A DNA stretch of 58,719 bases from Monosiga brevicollis MX1 (taxonomy: Eukaryota; Opisthokonta; Choanoflagellata; Craspedida; Salpingoecidae): NCBI RefSeq assembly GCF_000002865.3, contig NW_001865075.1:107611-166329 (forward strand), given 5' to 3'. The notes below the pieces were generated by a model, which was not told where the DNA came from, searched no databases, and was given only the letters and a program-made list of their open reading frames with translations. The first letter of the stretch is position 1. Every line of letters begins with the position of its first letter. The position numbers and the translations under genes were made by a program. Of this stretch, positions 24,401-45,585 are shown in pieces.

Positions 24401-25507
24401 AAGGCGTGGCTTTGCTGGCATCCGCGAGCGAGGCATCGTCACTGAGCTGGATACCGCTGCTCGTGTGATAGGCATACATGACACAAACCAGAATGAGATT
24501 GGCAGAAGAGCAAAGAGCACGGCAAGCAGTGAAGCGGAACGCACTACACGAAGGACTCAAGTTTCAGGTCTTGGGCCACGTTGATGAGCGCTGAAGCGTG
24601 GTCTGAGCCGTCGTCCTCACCCGCGGTGGACACGATTGTCTGGTCTATTTGGGGTCGCATACATGATCAAACCCGTAGCGGGCTTGTGAGATGACCCCAA
24701 GAAAGGGTGCGGTGGATGTCATGATTGTCAAGATAGCCTTGCAAACGCGGGCGTACTGGTAAAGAGGTGGAGACGCATCTGCATCTTGCTCGCTTTGGTT
24801 TTGGACTCTGACCGCAGCGCTTCTTGGCGTTGTTGCAGCAAAGCCAGACCCGCCGCAAAACCAACGAGAACTAAGGGTCGAAGATGATGAGGGTGAGAAT
24901 CAGCTCTGCGAAATGAGACCCGCAGCAAACGAGGGATGGACAGAGAGGTGGCTGGACACACAGTCGGAACTGGCGTCAGAGTGTTCGATCGAGGTTTCCA
25001 AGAAGCGCAACAGTTCAGGCGATGCCTATGAGGAAAAGACAGAAACAGTAAATGCCAAAGGAGGGCAAGGTCGGAGGTCGCGAGTGCTGGGCGAGCTGTT
25101 GTGATTCCAACAGAGTTTTTGGGCCGGGTGCGAGGAAGGCATGGCCTACAGGTTGCAAGGTGGACACGACGTGAACGCCTTCGAAAAAACCAGATTCGTC
25201 CTCCAAGTCGTGCTCGGTTGTGGCCGCCCCAAACAGGACCAGCGCCACCTCATGCTTGGGCGTCAGCAGCACCTGCGCTCCAAGGCCAAGGGTGGTAGAC
25301 AGATCGCGGGCTCATGAGTGCAGCCCCTTTTTCCAAAGTTTACACAAACGGGGATTCGACCAGAAGCCAAAGACGTACGCGATTGCGAATCGAGTAGGAG
25401 AGAGCCGCCACCGCCGCTTCAAGATGAGATCCAAACCCGCGCAACTTGGGCTGGGGCAACGCCATGGCGTGCCCCACATCCAAGCAGTAGACGTGATACT
25501 CGGTCAT
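21127..25507 (-). CDS. XRCC5: Ku80 (XRCC5), DNA end-binding subunit for non-homologous end joining
   Basis: With Ku70 it forms the ring that threads onto broken DNA ends. The first exons are clear: 25379-25507 (MTEYHVYCLDVGHAMALPQP), 25150-25272 (VLLTPKHEVALVLFGAATTE) and 24962-25025, followed by FLVGFAAGLALLQQRQEAL and MRLHLFTSTPAFAR. Together these make the N-terminal von Willebrand A-like domain. The central beta-barrel contains YMGDSVKLFIPKPGSEPAVA and RRVVAIVAYVYNKRSSPKLG, the counterpart of the human segment around MVAIVRYAYDKRANPQVG. The C-terminal helical domain includes VGSSRPVEDYEELLQSQ, FANLEAVSSQLADQIFRFV and LGLITVEETNTGG. The protein ends in an acidic tail, NADEDDLDDL, comparable to the DNA-PKcs-binding tail of animal Ku80. 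Not every exon border was settled. One intron carries an A/T run of 31. Confidence 0.92.
21381..21411. repeat. Poly(A)/poly(T) run in a Ku80 intron
   Basis: About 31 A on the plus strand, lying between two Ku80 exons. On the coding strand it is a T tract just upstream of the TAG acceptor that opens the exon MELKDRLDSQ, so it may serve as an extended polypyrimidine tract. Confidence 0.85.
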
Positions 25508-26737
25508 GTCGTCGTGTTCACTGGCGCCGCCGCCTCCTCCTCCGCCCCAAAAACACGCTCAAACAAGTTTTTCTTGTTTTGCGCGAAAATCCTCCGATCC
25601 CGCAAATGTCAGAAAAAAGAACACCCATCGCCTAATTATAGAACGGATGAAGAGAAGTAATTTACTTCCATAGTTTGCAAGCAGCATGTTGTGCTATCCT
25701 GTGCTCTTGCCTCCCACCGCCCTTATCGCCGGTGCATCTGCCATGGTCAAGTTGCCGGCGGCTATTCACGATGCATAATACATGTAGCAATGATCAACGG
25801 GATGGACTCGTCGCGCTTTCCAGCAGGCAAAGGCCAGGACAGTATGTGAGGCAAAGGACCACTCGCTCTGTCCCTATAGTAAGACTTTTTCCCTCCTCAC
25901 GTATTTTGTCTGACAATGATGATCGTGTTGTTGTGTTGTGGGTGCCAGTTGGAATCCCTGGCCCTCTGCTTCTTCCTCTATTATAGATCCATCTTCATTA
26001 CTTGAATCTACATATACTTCTAGATATAATACTGAAACTTGAACTGTATACATGAACAACACTTCATAAAGGCAAAAATATGCTTCAATAACTCTATAGT
26101 AAAACTACAATAACCTCAAGATCAGCAGCATTAACTCCCACTTACACACACACACACACGAGCGGCTTTTCCCAAAAAAAAAAAAATCTCGGCAGCGCGC
26201 GCTGGCTGGGAGTGTGTGTCAGTGTGCGTGTGAGTGTGTGGTCTGCCAGTCGTCGTAGGGCAGCGATCTCGGCTGCTGAAGCCTTGTTGACCTTTGCCTT
26301 TTGCCGTGGTGTCCCGTTTGCAACTGCGGAGCTTGAAGTGGAATTAAAGAGTTGATACCATCAGGTTTGTGGCACTTCAAGGCGCGCGAGCTCCCCCGTT
26401 CTCCAAAGGAGAGCCTGATCATCCTTCTCCCCTCCCATTCCCTCCCCTGCCTTCCCCTCCCCTCCTCTCCCCTCTTCTCTCCCCTCTTCTCTCCCCTCTT
26501 CTCTCCCTGCCTCTTCTTCTCATGCTCCGAGCCGGCTCTTAAACTTTTTTTTCCCCTCTTCTGACCTCTCTATTCTGCCCAGAATCTGTCTTTTGCACCC
26601 CGCATGTCTTGACGTGCTTGTGCCTGCGTTCCGCTCACCTTATTCCCAACGTCTTGCTTGCTCCGCGGTTCCTCCCACGTGCTCATCTTGTAGGGGTCAG
26701 ACAAGCGTTATTCCACCTTGCCACGCCAACCACAGTC
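25508..26737. other. Divergent spacer between Ku80 and the SH2-phosphatase gene
   Basis: About 1.2 kb. It holds a short (CA)n tract at 26146-26159, an A run near 26175 and a C/T-only tract at about 26425-26520 made of CCCCTCTTCTCT units. The part near 25970-26110 is AT-rich. No coding region is seen; both promoters should lie here. Confidence 0.6.
26425..26520 (+). repeat. Polypyrimidine tract of CCCCTCTTCTCT-type units
   Basis: Almost pure C/T on the plus strand, with the unit CTCCCCTCTTCT repeated several times. It lies 220-310 bases before the start codon of the SH2-phosphatase gene, so it is in the promoter or 5' untranslated region. Confidence 0.8.
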
Positions 26738-31371
<4,634 letters not shown>

Positions 31372-31820
31372 TTTGTGACTTGTGTTGTTGTTTTTTTCTG
31401 TTGTGTGTTGTCTGCCTGTGAGTTCTTCTCTTCTTCCGCCTCGGCATTATTTTCCTGATCGGAAGTAGCTCGGTGCCTTTCGTGGCTTGCACGTTTGCGA
31501 TCGCATCAACGTATCTGTCCAAAACGCCGTACACCCATCCATTGCCATCCAACGCTTCCATCATCATCAACAATTGAGAAGAGGAAGTGGAAAAGGAAAA
31601 GAAAACTTTACGTTTGAAGTTTAAACATGTCAACCAAAGAAAAACCAAAATTTTAAAAATTTTGGATTTCAACGGTTTTGGGGTTTTTTTTTATCATTTT
31701 TTAGTGTGTGCGCGTGTGTGTGTCTGTGAAAGCCCGGGTCGTCGGGACGGCGGGACCCACGATTTGGGGCGTGCGAGCTTGCCTTGGAGGTCCGCAGAGT
31801 CATTCATCTGGGGGCTCAGG
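31372..31820. other. Spacer between the SH2-phosphatase gene and CEP135
   Basis: 449 bases between a stop and a start on the same strand. It includes an AT-rich patch near 31640-31700 and a short GTGTGT tract at 31704-31722. No gene is seen. Confidence 0.55.
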
Positions 31821-36318
<4,498 letters not shown>

Positions 36319-36848
36319 CACAAGTCCACCCTCTTTGCCTTTTGGAGGAGCAGTCAGCTTTCGATGAAGCCTCTTAAATATTCCGCCAAGCGCGCGCTCT
36401 ACTCTCTTATCTCTTGTCAGACGATGTTTGATGATTTTTTTGAACTGCTTGATTTTCAAAGAGTTGAAATCATATTTTTCCCATCACGTTGATACGAAAG
36501 TCGGCAAAAGTGCCTGAAAACTAGCCGTTACGGTTCAAAAGGAAAAAGCGCGCTGCGACTTGTTGATCGCGCGCAAACGCGCTCATTTTTTTTTTTTTTT
36601 TTTGGTTTCGCTGCTCTGCGCCTCTATCCTCGTGCTTCGGCCGACAGCTTTGCTCCGCTTCGCCGCGTTGTTTGGCTTGAGCAGCGCTGTCGGATTTTGG
36701 CTCTGTTTCAGCGCTGTTGGACTTGGCCGCATCTCTGGTGTTGAACAAGGCTTGCTTTTGACACTCAAGAAACGTGCTCGCCTCGGCCTGAGAAAGCCAG
36801 CTTCGTTTGGCCTGTTCCGCATAGGATCGTACTCCGCCACCGTTCACA
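36319..36848. other. Spacer between CEP135 and PRIM1
   Basis: 530 bases on the same strand as both genes. A T run of about 19 lies near 36586-36604. Open stretches exist on both strands but none looks like conserved protein. Confidence 0.55.
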
Positions 36849-39431
36849 ATGGATGTTGAAGCCGACGGGGGCAAGAACGTGACGAGCGTTCATCACAGTT
36901 CCGTGGACCCCACTCAGTTCCCACTTCTTCTGCAACAGGTGAGCCGATACCTGCTCTTTGAGGCGCTGTCGTGGCGTGGCAGTTCCACCCTGCCTCTCAT
37001 TCATTCTGATGGAAACCCCAACAGTATTACCTGCGACTTTTCCCATACGGCAAATACTTCAAATGGCTTTCGTATGGCGGCGTGGACAAGAAGGAGTTTG
37101 AAAATCGCGAGTTCTCCTTCACCCTCAAGGATGATGTCTACGTGCGCTACCAGAGTTTTGCCGACATGTCCGAACTCAAAGAAGGTCGGGTCGTGCTGAT
37201 TTCCACCCTTGCGGGCATTGTGCCTGAACAAGAAAAGGTGCCTTTACTCGATCGCCAATCTCAAGGTGTCTCCCAACCTGTCTTGCCGCTATTGTAGCCA
37301 TTATCAAGCGGTGCCCATACAAGATTGACATTGGTGCCATCTTCACAGCTCGGGTACCAGCTCTTTTCGCCTCCGCTCGTTCGATTTTTTTTTTCCAATT
37401 TTTAAAAGTTGATTGCTCGAGTCGCATTGCTGACCAGCAACTCGACCCCGTTTCCTCCGCTTTGCTTTGTAGCCCAAAGACCACAAAAAGATCAAGAGCA
37501 GTGAATTTTACCCCGTGGCCAAAGAACTGGTTTTCGATATCGATATGACCGATTACGACGAAATTCGCACCTGCTGCAGGTGGGACCTGTTGTTGACATC
37601 TCACGCAGCCTGCCCGCATTTCTTTTGGCCTTGCTTGACTCGCACACCGATATGTCTCGTGTAGTGGCGCGGCCATCTGCCACAAATGTTGGGGCTTCAT
37701 GACTGCAGCCGTCAAAGTGCTGGATGCGGCGCTGCGCGAGGACTTTGGCTTTCAGCATCTGCTTTGGGTGTACTCCGGTCGCCGTGGTATCCATTGCTGG
37801 GTTTGTGATAAGAGGGCACGACTTCTTTCGCAAGAGGCTCGCGGAGCCGTTGCTGAGTATCTGCAGCTTGTTCGCGTACGTCTGCCTTTGTGCTGCTTGT
37901 GGTCCAGCCATCAGCACCGCCAGTGCCAGCCTTGCACCATGAACGGGGCACCCCTCATGTGGTTTTGTGTTGCAGGGTGGCGATCAAACGGCCAAAAAGG
38001 TGTCCCTGACGAGTCCTTTGCACCCGTGTGCAGAACGGGCGTGCAGAATTCTCGAGCCTTACTTCCGTGAGGTTGTGCTCTCCTCCGACTCGCAGGTCCG
38101 GCAAGCTGTTTCCTTGCACCCCATTCCCCGGCAACTGCATCTGTTTGTTGATGCTCGTATGAGCGTCAAGCTCACGTGCCTTGGTTCGGCATCATCTGCT
38201 CAGGCGTTGCTGGCCCACAGCGAGCATTGCAACACCATGCTTAGTATACTCGGCATGGACGCGATCGAAGCCGACATCAAAGTAAATCGCAGCGTCACCA
38301 TGTCTTTTGAGCCAAGTTCGTTGCAGCTCATCGTCCGGTGCCGCTGCACTACAGGCTGCCTGGGCTCAGAATGGGCGCAGCGAAGACAAGTGGGAACAAC
38401 TGATTTCAATCGTGAAGGTGCGCGCGCAAGTTTGGATCTGGTGCATATGTTCTTGCGCATTCAACTCACACACTCTTGTCCACGTTTTTCTCTGAAACAC
38501 TCAGGGCCAAAAGTCCAAGAAGGTGTCACGAACGCAAGAACTCATGCTGCAGTACATCTACCCACGGCTGGACATCAATGTATCCAAGGGTGTAAGTCCC
38601 AAGCCATCTCTTCCTCGCGGCTGCATCTGTCATCTCCGAACGTGACAAGTCCATTTAGGGGGTTTTGTTTCCTTGATCCGATCACGCCCAACCTTTCTGG
38701 TCATCTGCTGATTTCTCTGTCAACTCATCTTGGGATGGTATCGAACCCGCAATCCGCTTTTTTGGGTGGCCCGTGACAAAACAGCTCAATCACTTGCTCA
38801 AGTCACCCTTTGTGGTACATCCAAAGACGGGACGTGTGTGCGTGCCCATTGACCCCAGCAAGGCCGATGAGTTTGATCCTTTCGCGGTCCCCACCATTGA
38901 TCGTCTGTGTCGGTATGTTCTGCAGGTCCACATGTCGCATATGCATCACGGCAAATCTGGCCCTGCGCACTCATGCACGCGCTGACTCTTGCAACCTTTA
39001 GCGAACTGGACGAGTTTGAAGAAGAGCAACAGCTCAATGCATACACAGAAGCGGGCGAGCCCTCGCCAAAGCGCAAGATTCAAAGTACGCCTACTTCGGA
39101 GTTTTGTCAACAATGATTCACGTCCATGTTTCTGCTTTCTGGCTCAACTCGACCCGCTCTGTGCTTCACCTGCCGCAGACTTTAACAAAACATCGTTGTC
39201 CGGTGCCATGAAGATTTTTACCGACTTTCTGCAAGGTCTTGATGAGGAAAACGCTGAGCTTGCCGAAGGTGCGCCCTTGTCGCCACTTTTTTTCCTGCTG
39301 AACTACACTTGTCTCCCCCTTTTACCTTCAGGCTTTCGGTCTTGTGCATCATTTCGTACGGCTGCCCTTACTGTGTTCTGCTTCTTCTGTGAATAGATGC
39401 TGGTGTCAAATCCGAGGCCATGGAGTGGTAG
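36849..39431 (+). CDS. PRIM1: DNA primase small (catalytic) subunit
   Basis: Makes the RNA primer for DNA polymerase alpha at replication origins and Okazaki fragments. Exon 1 is 36849-36938 ([20 protein letters not shown]); exon 2 starts at 37025 and reads [19 protein letters not shown] and [18 protein letters not shown]. Later exons give [13 protein letters not shown], then the catalytic metal-binding motif [17 protein letters not shown], then ICHKCW completing the zinc site, [37 protein letters not shown], and [20 protein letters not shown] with [19 protein letters not shown]. The last exon ends [11 protein letters not shown] with TAG at 39429-39431. All active-site motifs of the archaeal/eukaryotic primase family are intact. 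Borders of the middle exons (38.0-38.6 kb) were not fully settled. It converges on the STT3-like gene. Confidence 0.94.
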
Positions 39432-39610
39432 GCCGCAATCAAGTTCGGCCTCCAGCTTTGCGTCGTGTGAAGCAGTTGTGCGTTACCCTTTGCCAAGAGG
39501 TCGTTCAGGGCCTTCATGGGTGCAACAATCATCTTTTTTCGCACTTGCTATTACGTGTCTCCAAATCGACGGGTCAATTGATATGTGAATTATAGTGGAC
39601 AGCAAAAAGC

Positions 39611-42600
39611 CTATGCTTGAAGAAAGCGCAGATCGCGGTTGGTTGCTGGCAGCACGCGATATATCCGCACCAGCCAGTTTGAGCTCGTAAAGACATGCTC
39701 CAACTCCTCCAGCTCAGTAAATTTGTGACCAATCTCCGCCCGGCGTGCCCGATCGTAACCTCGACCCTTGCCTGCAATGCGGCATCCGAAGATGAGCGAT
39801 GAGAAAGAACATCTACATGTCCACCCCATTGCGCAATGCCACGCACCTAATTTAGTCTGATGGAAGGCAAAGTCATGATAGGATAGTTTGTAGAGCAAAC
39901 TCTCAGCCAGTCGTTCGGGCGCCGCTGTTGTGACCCGAAACGTCCCGGCCTTGGTCAAAAAGTCACCCACTGATATGGAATCATCAACATGAGCTGCAAG
40001 GCGAACCATGGTGGTAAGCTGCCCAATATCATCGGCAGTCAGACCAATGGCACCACCAAATTTGACGGCGATGTAATCCACACCCAGCTTGCGCAGCTCA
40101 TGCACGGCTTCCTGCTCTGTCAAGGTCCATAGCTGTCCAGCAGGCAGAGAAAAGAAAAATAAATGCCAGTAAAAGCATTGCATGCGGAGTGAGATTACTG
40201 GAAGCGATCACCAACGAGGTTAAGGGAGTGAGAGCATCGCCAGCCTGGAACTTACACGAGCAGCATGAGCCAGAGCGCTGCCATTCGTGGACTGGCCAGA
40301 GCCAGGCTCGGCGGCGGACAAGGTTGTGTGGGCAGTCAAGACGGGACCGAGGTCACGCCACGCCAGGACCTATTCGATGCAAAAATGTTGCAGCCACCGA
40401 TGAGCCTTGAATGCAACCCACGGGTTACGGTGAGGGAACTCGCAGTGGTGGCAGATGAATAGACCTTGGAATCGGGGGGCAGATGCTGATGCACAAAGTC
40501 AACAGCTTCCTCAACATCCCAATAGATGAGACGGGTCTCATTTTGCAGCGTGACGCTAGGGAAAAGGTCGCTGCCTGCATATGTTGTAGTAGCAGTCCAG
40601 TAGGCGTGACGAATGAAGAGCACCCCCAGAACCACGAGAGCAGCTGAGGTCAAGAATCCGCGCTATTGGAGCCATGGCAGTCAAAAGCAGGGCGCGCATG
40701 CACAGAGATATAATGAAAATTGCGCCAAGAGAAAGGGCACTGCGACGCAGCAAGGCTACACACCAGCAGATCGGCATCACCGCGAGCCGTGCGCATGTCC
40801 TTGTTCTTCTTCTCTTTTTTTGAATCCTTTTTTTGGCGCCGAGCAGCTTCGAGATGGGCTCGTGTACCGCGGTCCACGGATTCCGCCCCCGCCACAATCA
40901 GCGCAGCGCAAACCCCTGCAGCCAGAAGCGAGGCAAACAACCCCACTAGAGGGATGTGCATCCGAGCCCGTCCGGCCATCCAGAGACTAGAATCGCTCGC
41001 GCAAAAAGTTTGGCAACAGCATCAGACAAACATGGGGGCCAAGTGCAAGGGAACCGCCCGAACGCTTTGTAGCTACGGCGTAGCAAACCGACCTGATGAG
41101 GTAGCCTAGAGCAAGCATCCGCGCGCCCACAGGATCACACGGCAACTTTGGCAGCATGTTCAGCCAGAGCACGTCAGCGACTCCGACCAGCGCAACCATG
41201 TTGAGCGCGTGCAAGTCGAGAAACAAGCTGGCCCAGGAGGGCGGCAAGGCATCTGCCATTGGAGCCTCAACGGTCAGCGACCCTGTATTCCACCAGGTGT
41301 TGGCATTGCCAGAGCCCGCATGCGCAAAGGGCACGATTGAGGTGACGGGGTCGAGGTGTAAGAGCTCAAGCAGCAGCAACAGCGCAGGGAGCCATAGGCC
41401 ATAGCGCAGATGGTTGGCCCATCGGGCCAACATGACGGGCCCAGAGTCGGCCGTGGCAGACTGTGTGGCCACGTGCAGAACAAGGACTGCAAGCCATAGC
41501 AGGGAGAGCAAGGAAAGGAACCGATCCCAAAGCAAGACCAAGGTGAGATCAATCTGCAAGCTAACAGTAGGCAAAGAATTGCCAACAGAAACAAACAGCC
41601 TGGAACGCACCGTTGGACAGGAGCAGAAGGAACAGAGACGGGAGGCGCAAAGACGGGGTAGAACTGACAGCATCCCCCAATAGTGCTGCGGCGGTCAGCT
41701 GGTTTAAAAAAAAAAAAGAGGCCGGACGAAAAGGTGTGAGCGTAAGCCATGATCTCGATGGCATTGTACAAGGCTCTGACCACTGGCATATATTTGCGGC
41801 CGGGTCAACGGACCAAAAAGTGGCGACTCAGGCTAAAGTTTTGCAGTTTGGTATGGGTCGGGACAAAAGCCAGTGCCAAGGGCGGGATTAGCAAGAGGCA
41901 GTCTCGGAGCATGGGCACGTGAGGGACCTGATGTTCAGAGTGGGGGAAGTGTCATTCATGAGAAGTGACCTGGACACGACTTTTGGTAGCGCCGGCGGAA
42001 AATCGCGTGCGTCGACGCACCGCGAGAAACACGGTCGCGATGTGCCAGAGCACGTTGCTGTTGAATGTTGAAGTGCGAATGCCCCGCAGCCAGGCAGTCA
42101 AGATGATGGCAAAGCCACACAAGCCCAAAACTGTGGGATGAAGTCGCCCGTAGCTGGTCACCCTACACCAGCCGAAAGCCACGAGACGCGATAAGAGGGA
42201 CACGAGGTCGTGAACCCTGGGCAAACGACGGACAAGGCACAGACTTGAAAATGGCTGGGGTAGTGGCCACTAGGGCGCAGCTCAGGCCCGTTGCGACAAA
42301 GTCCTAATGCACCCAGACAGCGAGAGCAAATGTGGGTGCGGGGTTACACTGCATCTCGCACCCAGGACGACAGGTGACACCCGCCACTCGCAAAGGCACG
42401 CGCACTTTACCAACCTGGCCATATATCGCATGAGCTAGACTGCCCACGGCGACGAGCACAAGGCCAAAGAGTACGATGGGAAGATTTGCAAGGACTTGAA
42501 TCAAGTCAATGGATGACCAGAAGCTCAAGGCCGCGTGCATCATCTGACCGAGAACCGCAAGATCGGCGCTGCCATCGCGCGGGGCGACAGCCATTCCCTC

Positions 42601-42777
42601 GGACGACTGCGCGGCACGCAAAACGACATGCGAAGGCACATCATGCAGCTGAGGCCCATAAACCCACCACGGCATCCATCTCATCAAGAAGGCCACCGCC
42701 ACCACGGCCGCCACTGCACCCCAGAGCGCCCCGGCGTTGGGTCGCGACCTCGCGCCCGCTGACTCGGCGCCCGCCAT
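39611..42777 (-). CDS. STT3-like membrane protein with degenerate catalytic motifs
   Basis: Related along its length to STT3, the catalytic subunit of oligosaccharyltransferase in the ER membrane. The N-terminus (ATG at 42777) has a membrane span and the helix IDLIQVLANLPIVLFGLVLV. Further spans include VLGLCGFAIILTAWLRG and LWLPALLLLLELLHL. The C-terminal lumenal domain is strongly STT3-like: VDYIAVKFGGAIGLTADDIG, GTFRVTTAAPERLAESLLYK, RARRAEIGHKFTELEELEHV and NWLVRIYRV. The key sites differ. HEFDPYFNYR becomes HDVPSHVVLR, SYDNE becomes SYGRL, SVSEHQPTTW becomes PMADALPPSW, and the sequon-reading WWDYGY becomes WRDLGP. Family knowledge says these bind metal, lipid-linked glycan and acceptor. 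I infer a non-catalytic or changed function. It is not a normal pseudogene, since the frame stays open over many exons. Middle exon borders are partly unresolved. Confidence 0.75.
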
Positions 42778-43336
42778 CTGTTCGTGTACGTGTGGAGCAA
42801 ATGCATTACATGTGTGGCGCTTTGACGCTACATCCTTAGCACTTTCATCTCGATCGTGTGAGAACTTTGAATGCTTGGTGTGACTGCTGCCTCAAAGAAG
42901 TTCCGAGAAGAAAAAAACACAAACGTCTGACAATCTGACATTCCGAATAGAATTGTCTGACAATTCTTCTGCTGCTGGTACCTCAAAGGTGAGAGATGGA
43001 GCGGACAAGGTGACGGCAACGCAGAGATACACCAGAAGGCCCTGTATACGTCATGGAAGAAATAGAGGGAGATGCAGAGATTCAAGGCCTGATCTGCTCC
43101 ACAGAAGAGAGTCGTGCTTTTGAGTGTTTGATCGCGCCGAGACGACGACACACGGGGCGTTGTCTGGCATCATGCCGCTCTTTCGGCAGCAGCTTCGGCC
43201 CTGTGCGCATGCTGCGCATGGCAAGGGTGCTCATACCTTTTACCTCATCTCTGACCTTTATGGCCAACCAGGTAGTCGCGTGGCTTGCCCTGCCCCCAAG
43301 CCCGTGTTCATCCACGAGTGGACACCACCCTCAATC
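42778..43336. other. Divergent spacer between the STT3-like and TIR genes
   Basis: About 560 bases between the STT3-like start and my chosen TIR gene start. An earlier in-frame ATG near 43172 could extend the TIR protein into this stretch. No other gene is seen. Confidence 0.4.
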
Positions 43337-45585
43337 ATGGCGGTCATTCGTTCTGCGTGCATCCTCATTCCTTTAGAGGAGCAGTCGTTGTTGGTTCCGC
43401 TGGCAGAGCAACTGGAAGCTCGCTCCTACGGCGAGGCGTTGAAGTTGCAAATGCGGCAGGTCAGGTCCTGGCCGCCCGCTGTGCACAGGCAAGATCACAG
43501 TCAACATCGCGTCCCTCATCTTGCGGCTTGCGGCTCGCGGCAGGGCAAGGGTGGCCCACAGCGCGTCCACATCAAGACGTTGTGCCAGCCAGGATTGGTC
43601 ACGGCCATCGGCCCATTGGACGAGCAGCTCTTGGACCAGTGTCTTTTCAGCCTTGAACACCTGGCCAGCGCACCCGTGGTTTGTCTACATTCTCGCCATC
43701 CTGAGCTTTCCTGCCGAGAGCAAGCGACCTCCCGCCGACCAAAGTGTTCCTTGCATTGCCTGGCCCCTGTGCGCACCTCATGGGCTCGCTCGCCAGATTG
43801 TCATTGTCTTGAGCCATGTCGGCTTTGCAGCGCTGCAGTCAGCCCATCTAGAGCCCAGTCCGCTGGCGGCCGAGCTGGCGCTTGCCGTCCAGCTCTTTCG
43901 GGACAAGGTTGGTCCGCTGTTGTAGGAGCAGCCAACGACCACCTCCATTCCACGCACTGCCTCACCATCAGACCGGAACAAACTCTATTTTAGGCGGCAC
44001 TGTTGTTGCCATTTTCAGTTGCGCTAGATTCGTCAGAGATACCCCCTCTTCCCTCCGACTTTGTGTACAGCGAGGACTGCACCCCACTTGAGGGGGTGCA
44101 GCTCGGGGTGCTGGAAACCATGAGCGAGTTTCAACAAGTGCTCTTCGATCGCAAGTGTGGAGTCCTGACTGACCGCCCCTCATCCTCCACAGCGGACGAT
44201 GCCCCCAAACAAGATGATCGTGCCGAAGCCATTGCCACTGAAGTGGAGCGCGTTGTGCGCAAGATGCATGCGCAGTTGCGCGACGTGGGCGTCAAGGCCC
44301 ACCAACAGATTCTGAAGCGTTTACGGCGCGTCAAGCGTGGCATACGCCCGCGCACTTTTATCAACTACCTCCCCTCTTTGGACCCCTCTTTCAAGTGCAA
44401 GAGCCGGGCTCGGCTGCATCACGACTTTTTCCTCTCCTATCGGCAACAAGCCCATGGTTAGTCTTGACTGGGACCAGCGACAAGCACGCCTGGTTGCTCT
44501 TGTTTTTGCCGTGTGTACACGTTGCCCGCTTTTTCACCGCGAAGCGAGGGCCCGCGATCCATAGGTGACTTTGCGCCCGAGGTAGCAGCTTGCATCGATA
44601 ATATGCGACGGGACGATGGCGTGCTCAAGGGGGATTTTCATTGTTTCCTCGATCAGCGATGCTTGGAGACGGGCCAGCCCTGGCGCAGCGGCTTTCTCAA
44701 TGTGATTCGCGCCTGTAACATTGTATGTGGATTGCCTGTGCCAATCGGCATTGTTGCTTCTCCCGAGTTTTGGAACTTGAGGTTCTATGTTTGAGCCCAG
44801 CAGACAACGGCTCAACTCCTTGCCTATCACCTTAGATTGCTATTTTGGTGTCGCCGTTGACCCTGGATCGGATGCGCACGGCCGATGAGTTTACCGACAA
44901 CGTGCTGCTGGAGTGGGAAACGGCGCTTGATATGCTGGGCAACAAGTTGTGTAAGCTGATGGTCTTTTGCCTCGACGACCCGGGACGGCCTTTTATAATG
45001 CCCGCCTTTGACGCCTTTCCCGATCAGCCCACCCCACTGCCCGACGACCTTGTCATGAAAGGAGACAGGCATAGTGTCGTGCCCCGCCGCACCATCCGCC
45101 AGGTGGTGCGGGGCGTGTTGTCCGTTGCCCAGCGTCACGTTGTCCGCCCGGACCCCGCCAGCGACATGCCACAAGTGGAGGCGGCAGCATTGGCGGCGCC
45201 CGCGGATACCCAACCGACGACGCTGGACCGCAAGCGCACCGAGTTGCGGCGATATACCCAGACCGACAAGGCGGCGCATGACATTGCCTCACTCATGTAT
45301 GAACAGTTTCAGACACACTATGCCACCACGGCCCATCTCAAGGCCATGACGTCGGCCTTTGAACAAGTCTGGGATGGGGCGCGCGAGGCTGCCCGGCAAA
45401 GCTTGGAGGCCATGGTTGATGCCTCCACGCGAGGCACAAATGTTGTTCAGCAAGTCAAAACAAAGGCCTCCAACCTGGCACGGGGCCTGGCTCGTCCTCA
45501 CCCCTCACGCGGGTCGCAAGGCGATAGTGTGACTGCAGCTGCCGCCGATCCTTCCGTGACAGATACCACAGCAGCCACAGAATAG
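43337..45585 (+). CDS. TIR-domain protein with SARM1-like catalytic glutamate
   Basis: The first exon, 43337-43459, reads MAVIRSACILIPLEEQSLLV; the start is tentative because an in-frame ATG near 43172 is also possible. A second region, about 43490-43912, is open in one frame (ARQIVIVLSHVGFAALQ), but its borders are uncertain. Well-supported exons follow: from about 43994 (AALLLPFSVALDSSEIPPL) to 44458, from about 44564 to 44720, and 44836-45585. Across these lies a TIR domain: FFLSYRQQAHG, then DFAPEVAACIDN, FHCFLDQRCLETGQPWRSGF, IAILVSPLTLDRMRTADEF and DNVLLEWETALD. The glutamate in LLEWETAL lines up with the catalytic Glu of SARM1 (HKEIVTAL), so NAD-cleaving activity is possible. The 200-residue tail is helical with an Ala/Thr-rich end. 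The partner and pathway are unknown. Confidence 0.75.

Noticed and set aside
1079-25507. XRCC1, XRCC5 and PRIM1 as a repair gene cluster
   Set aside because: They are on different strands, separated by unrelated genes, and such linkage is not known in eukaryotes; probably chance.
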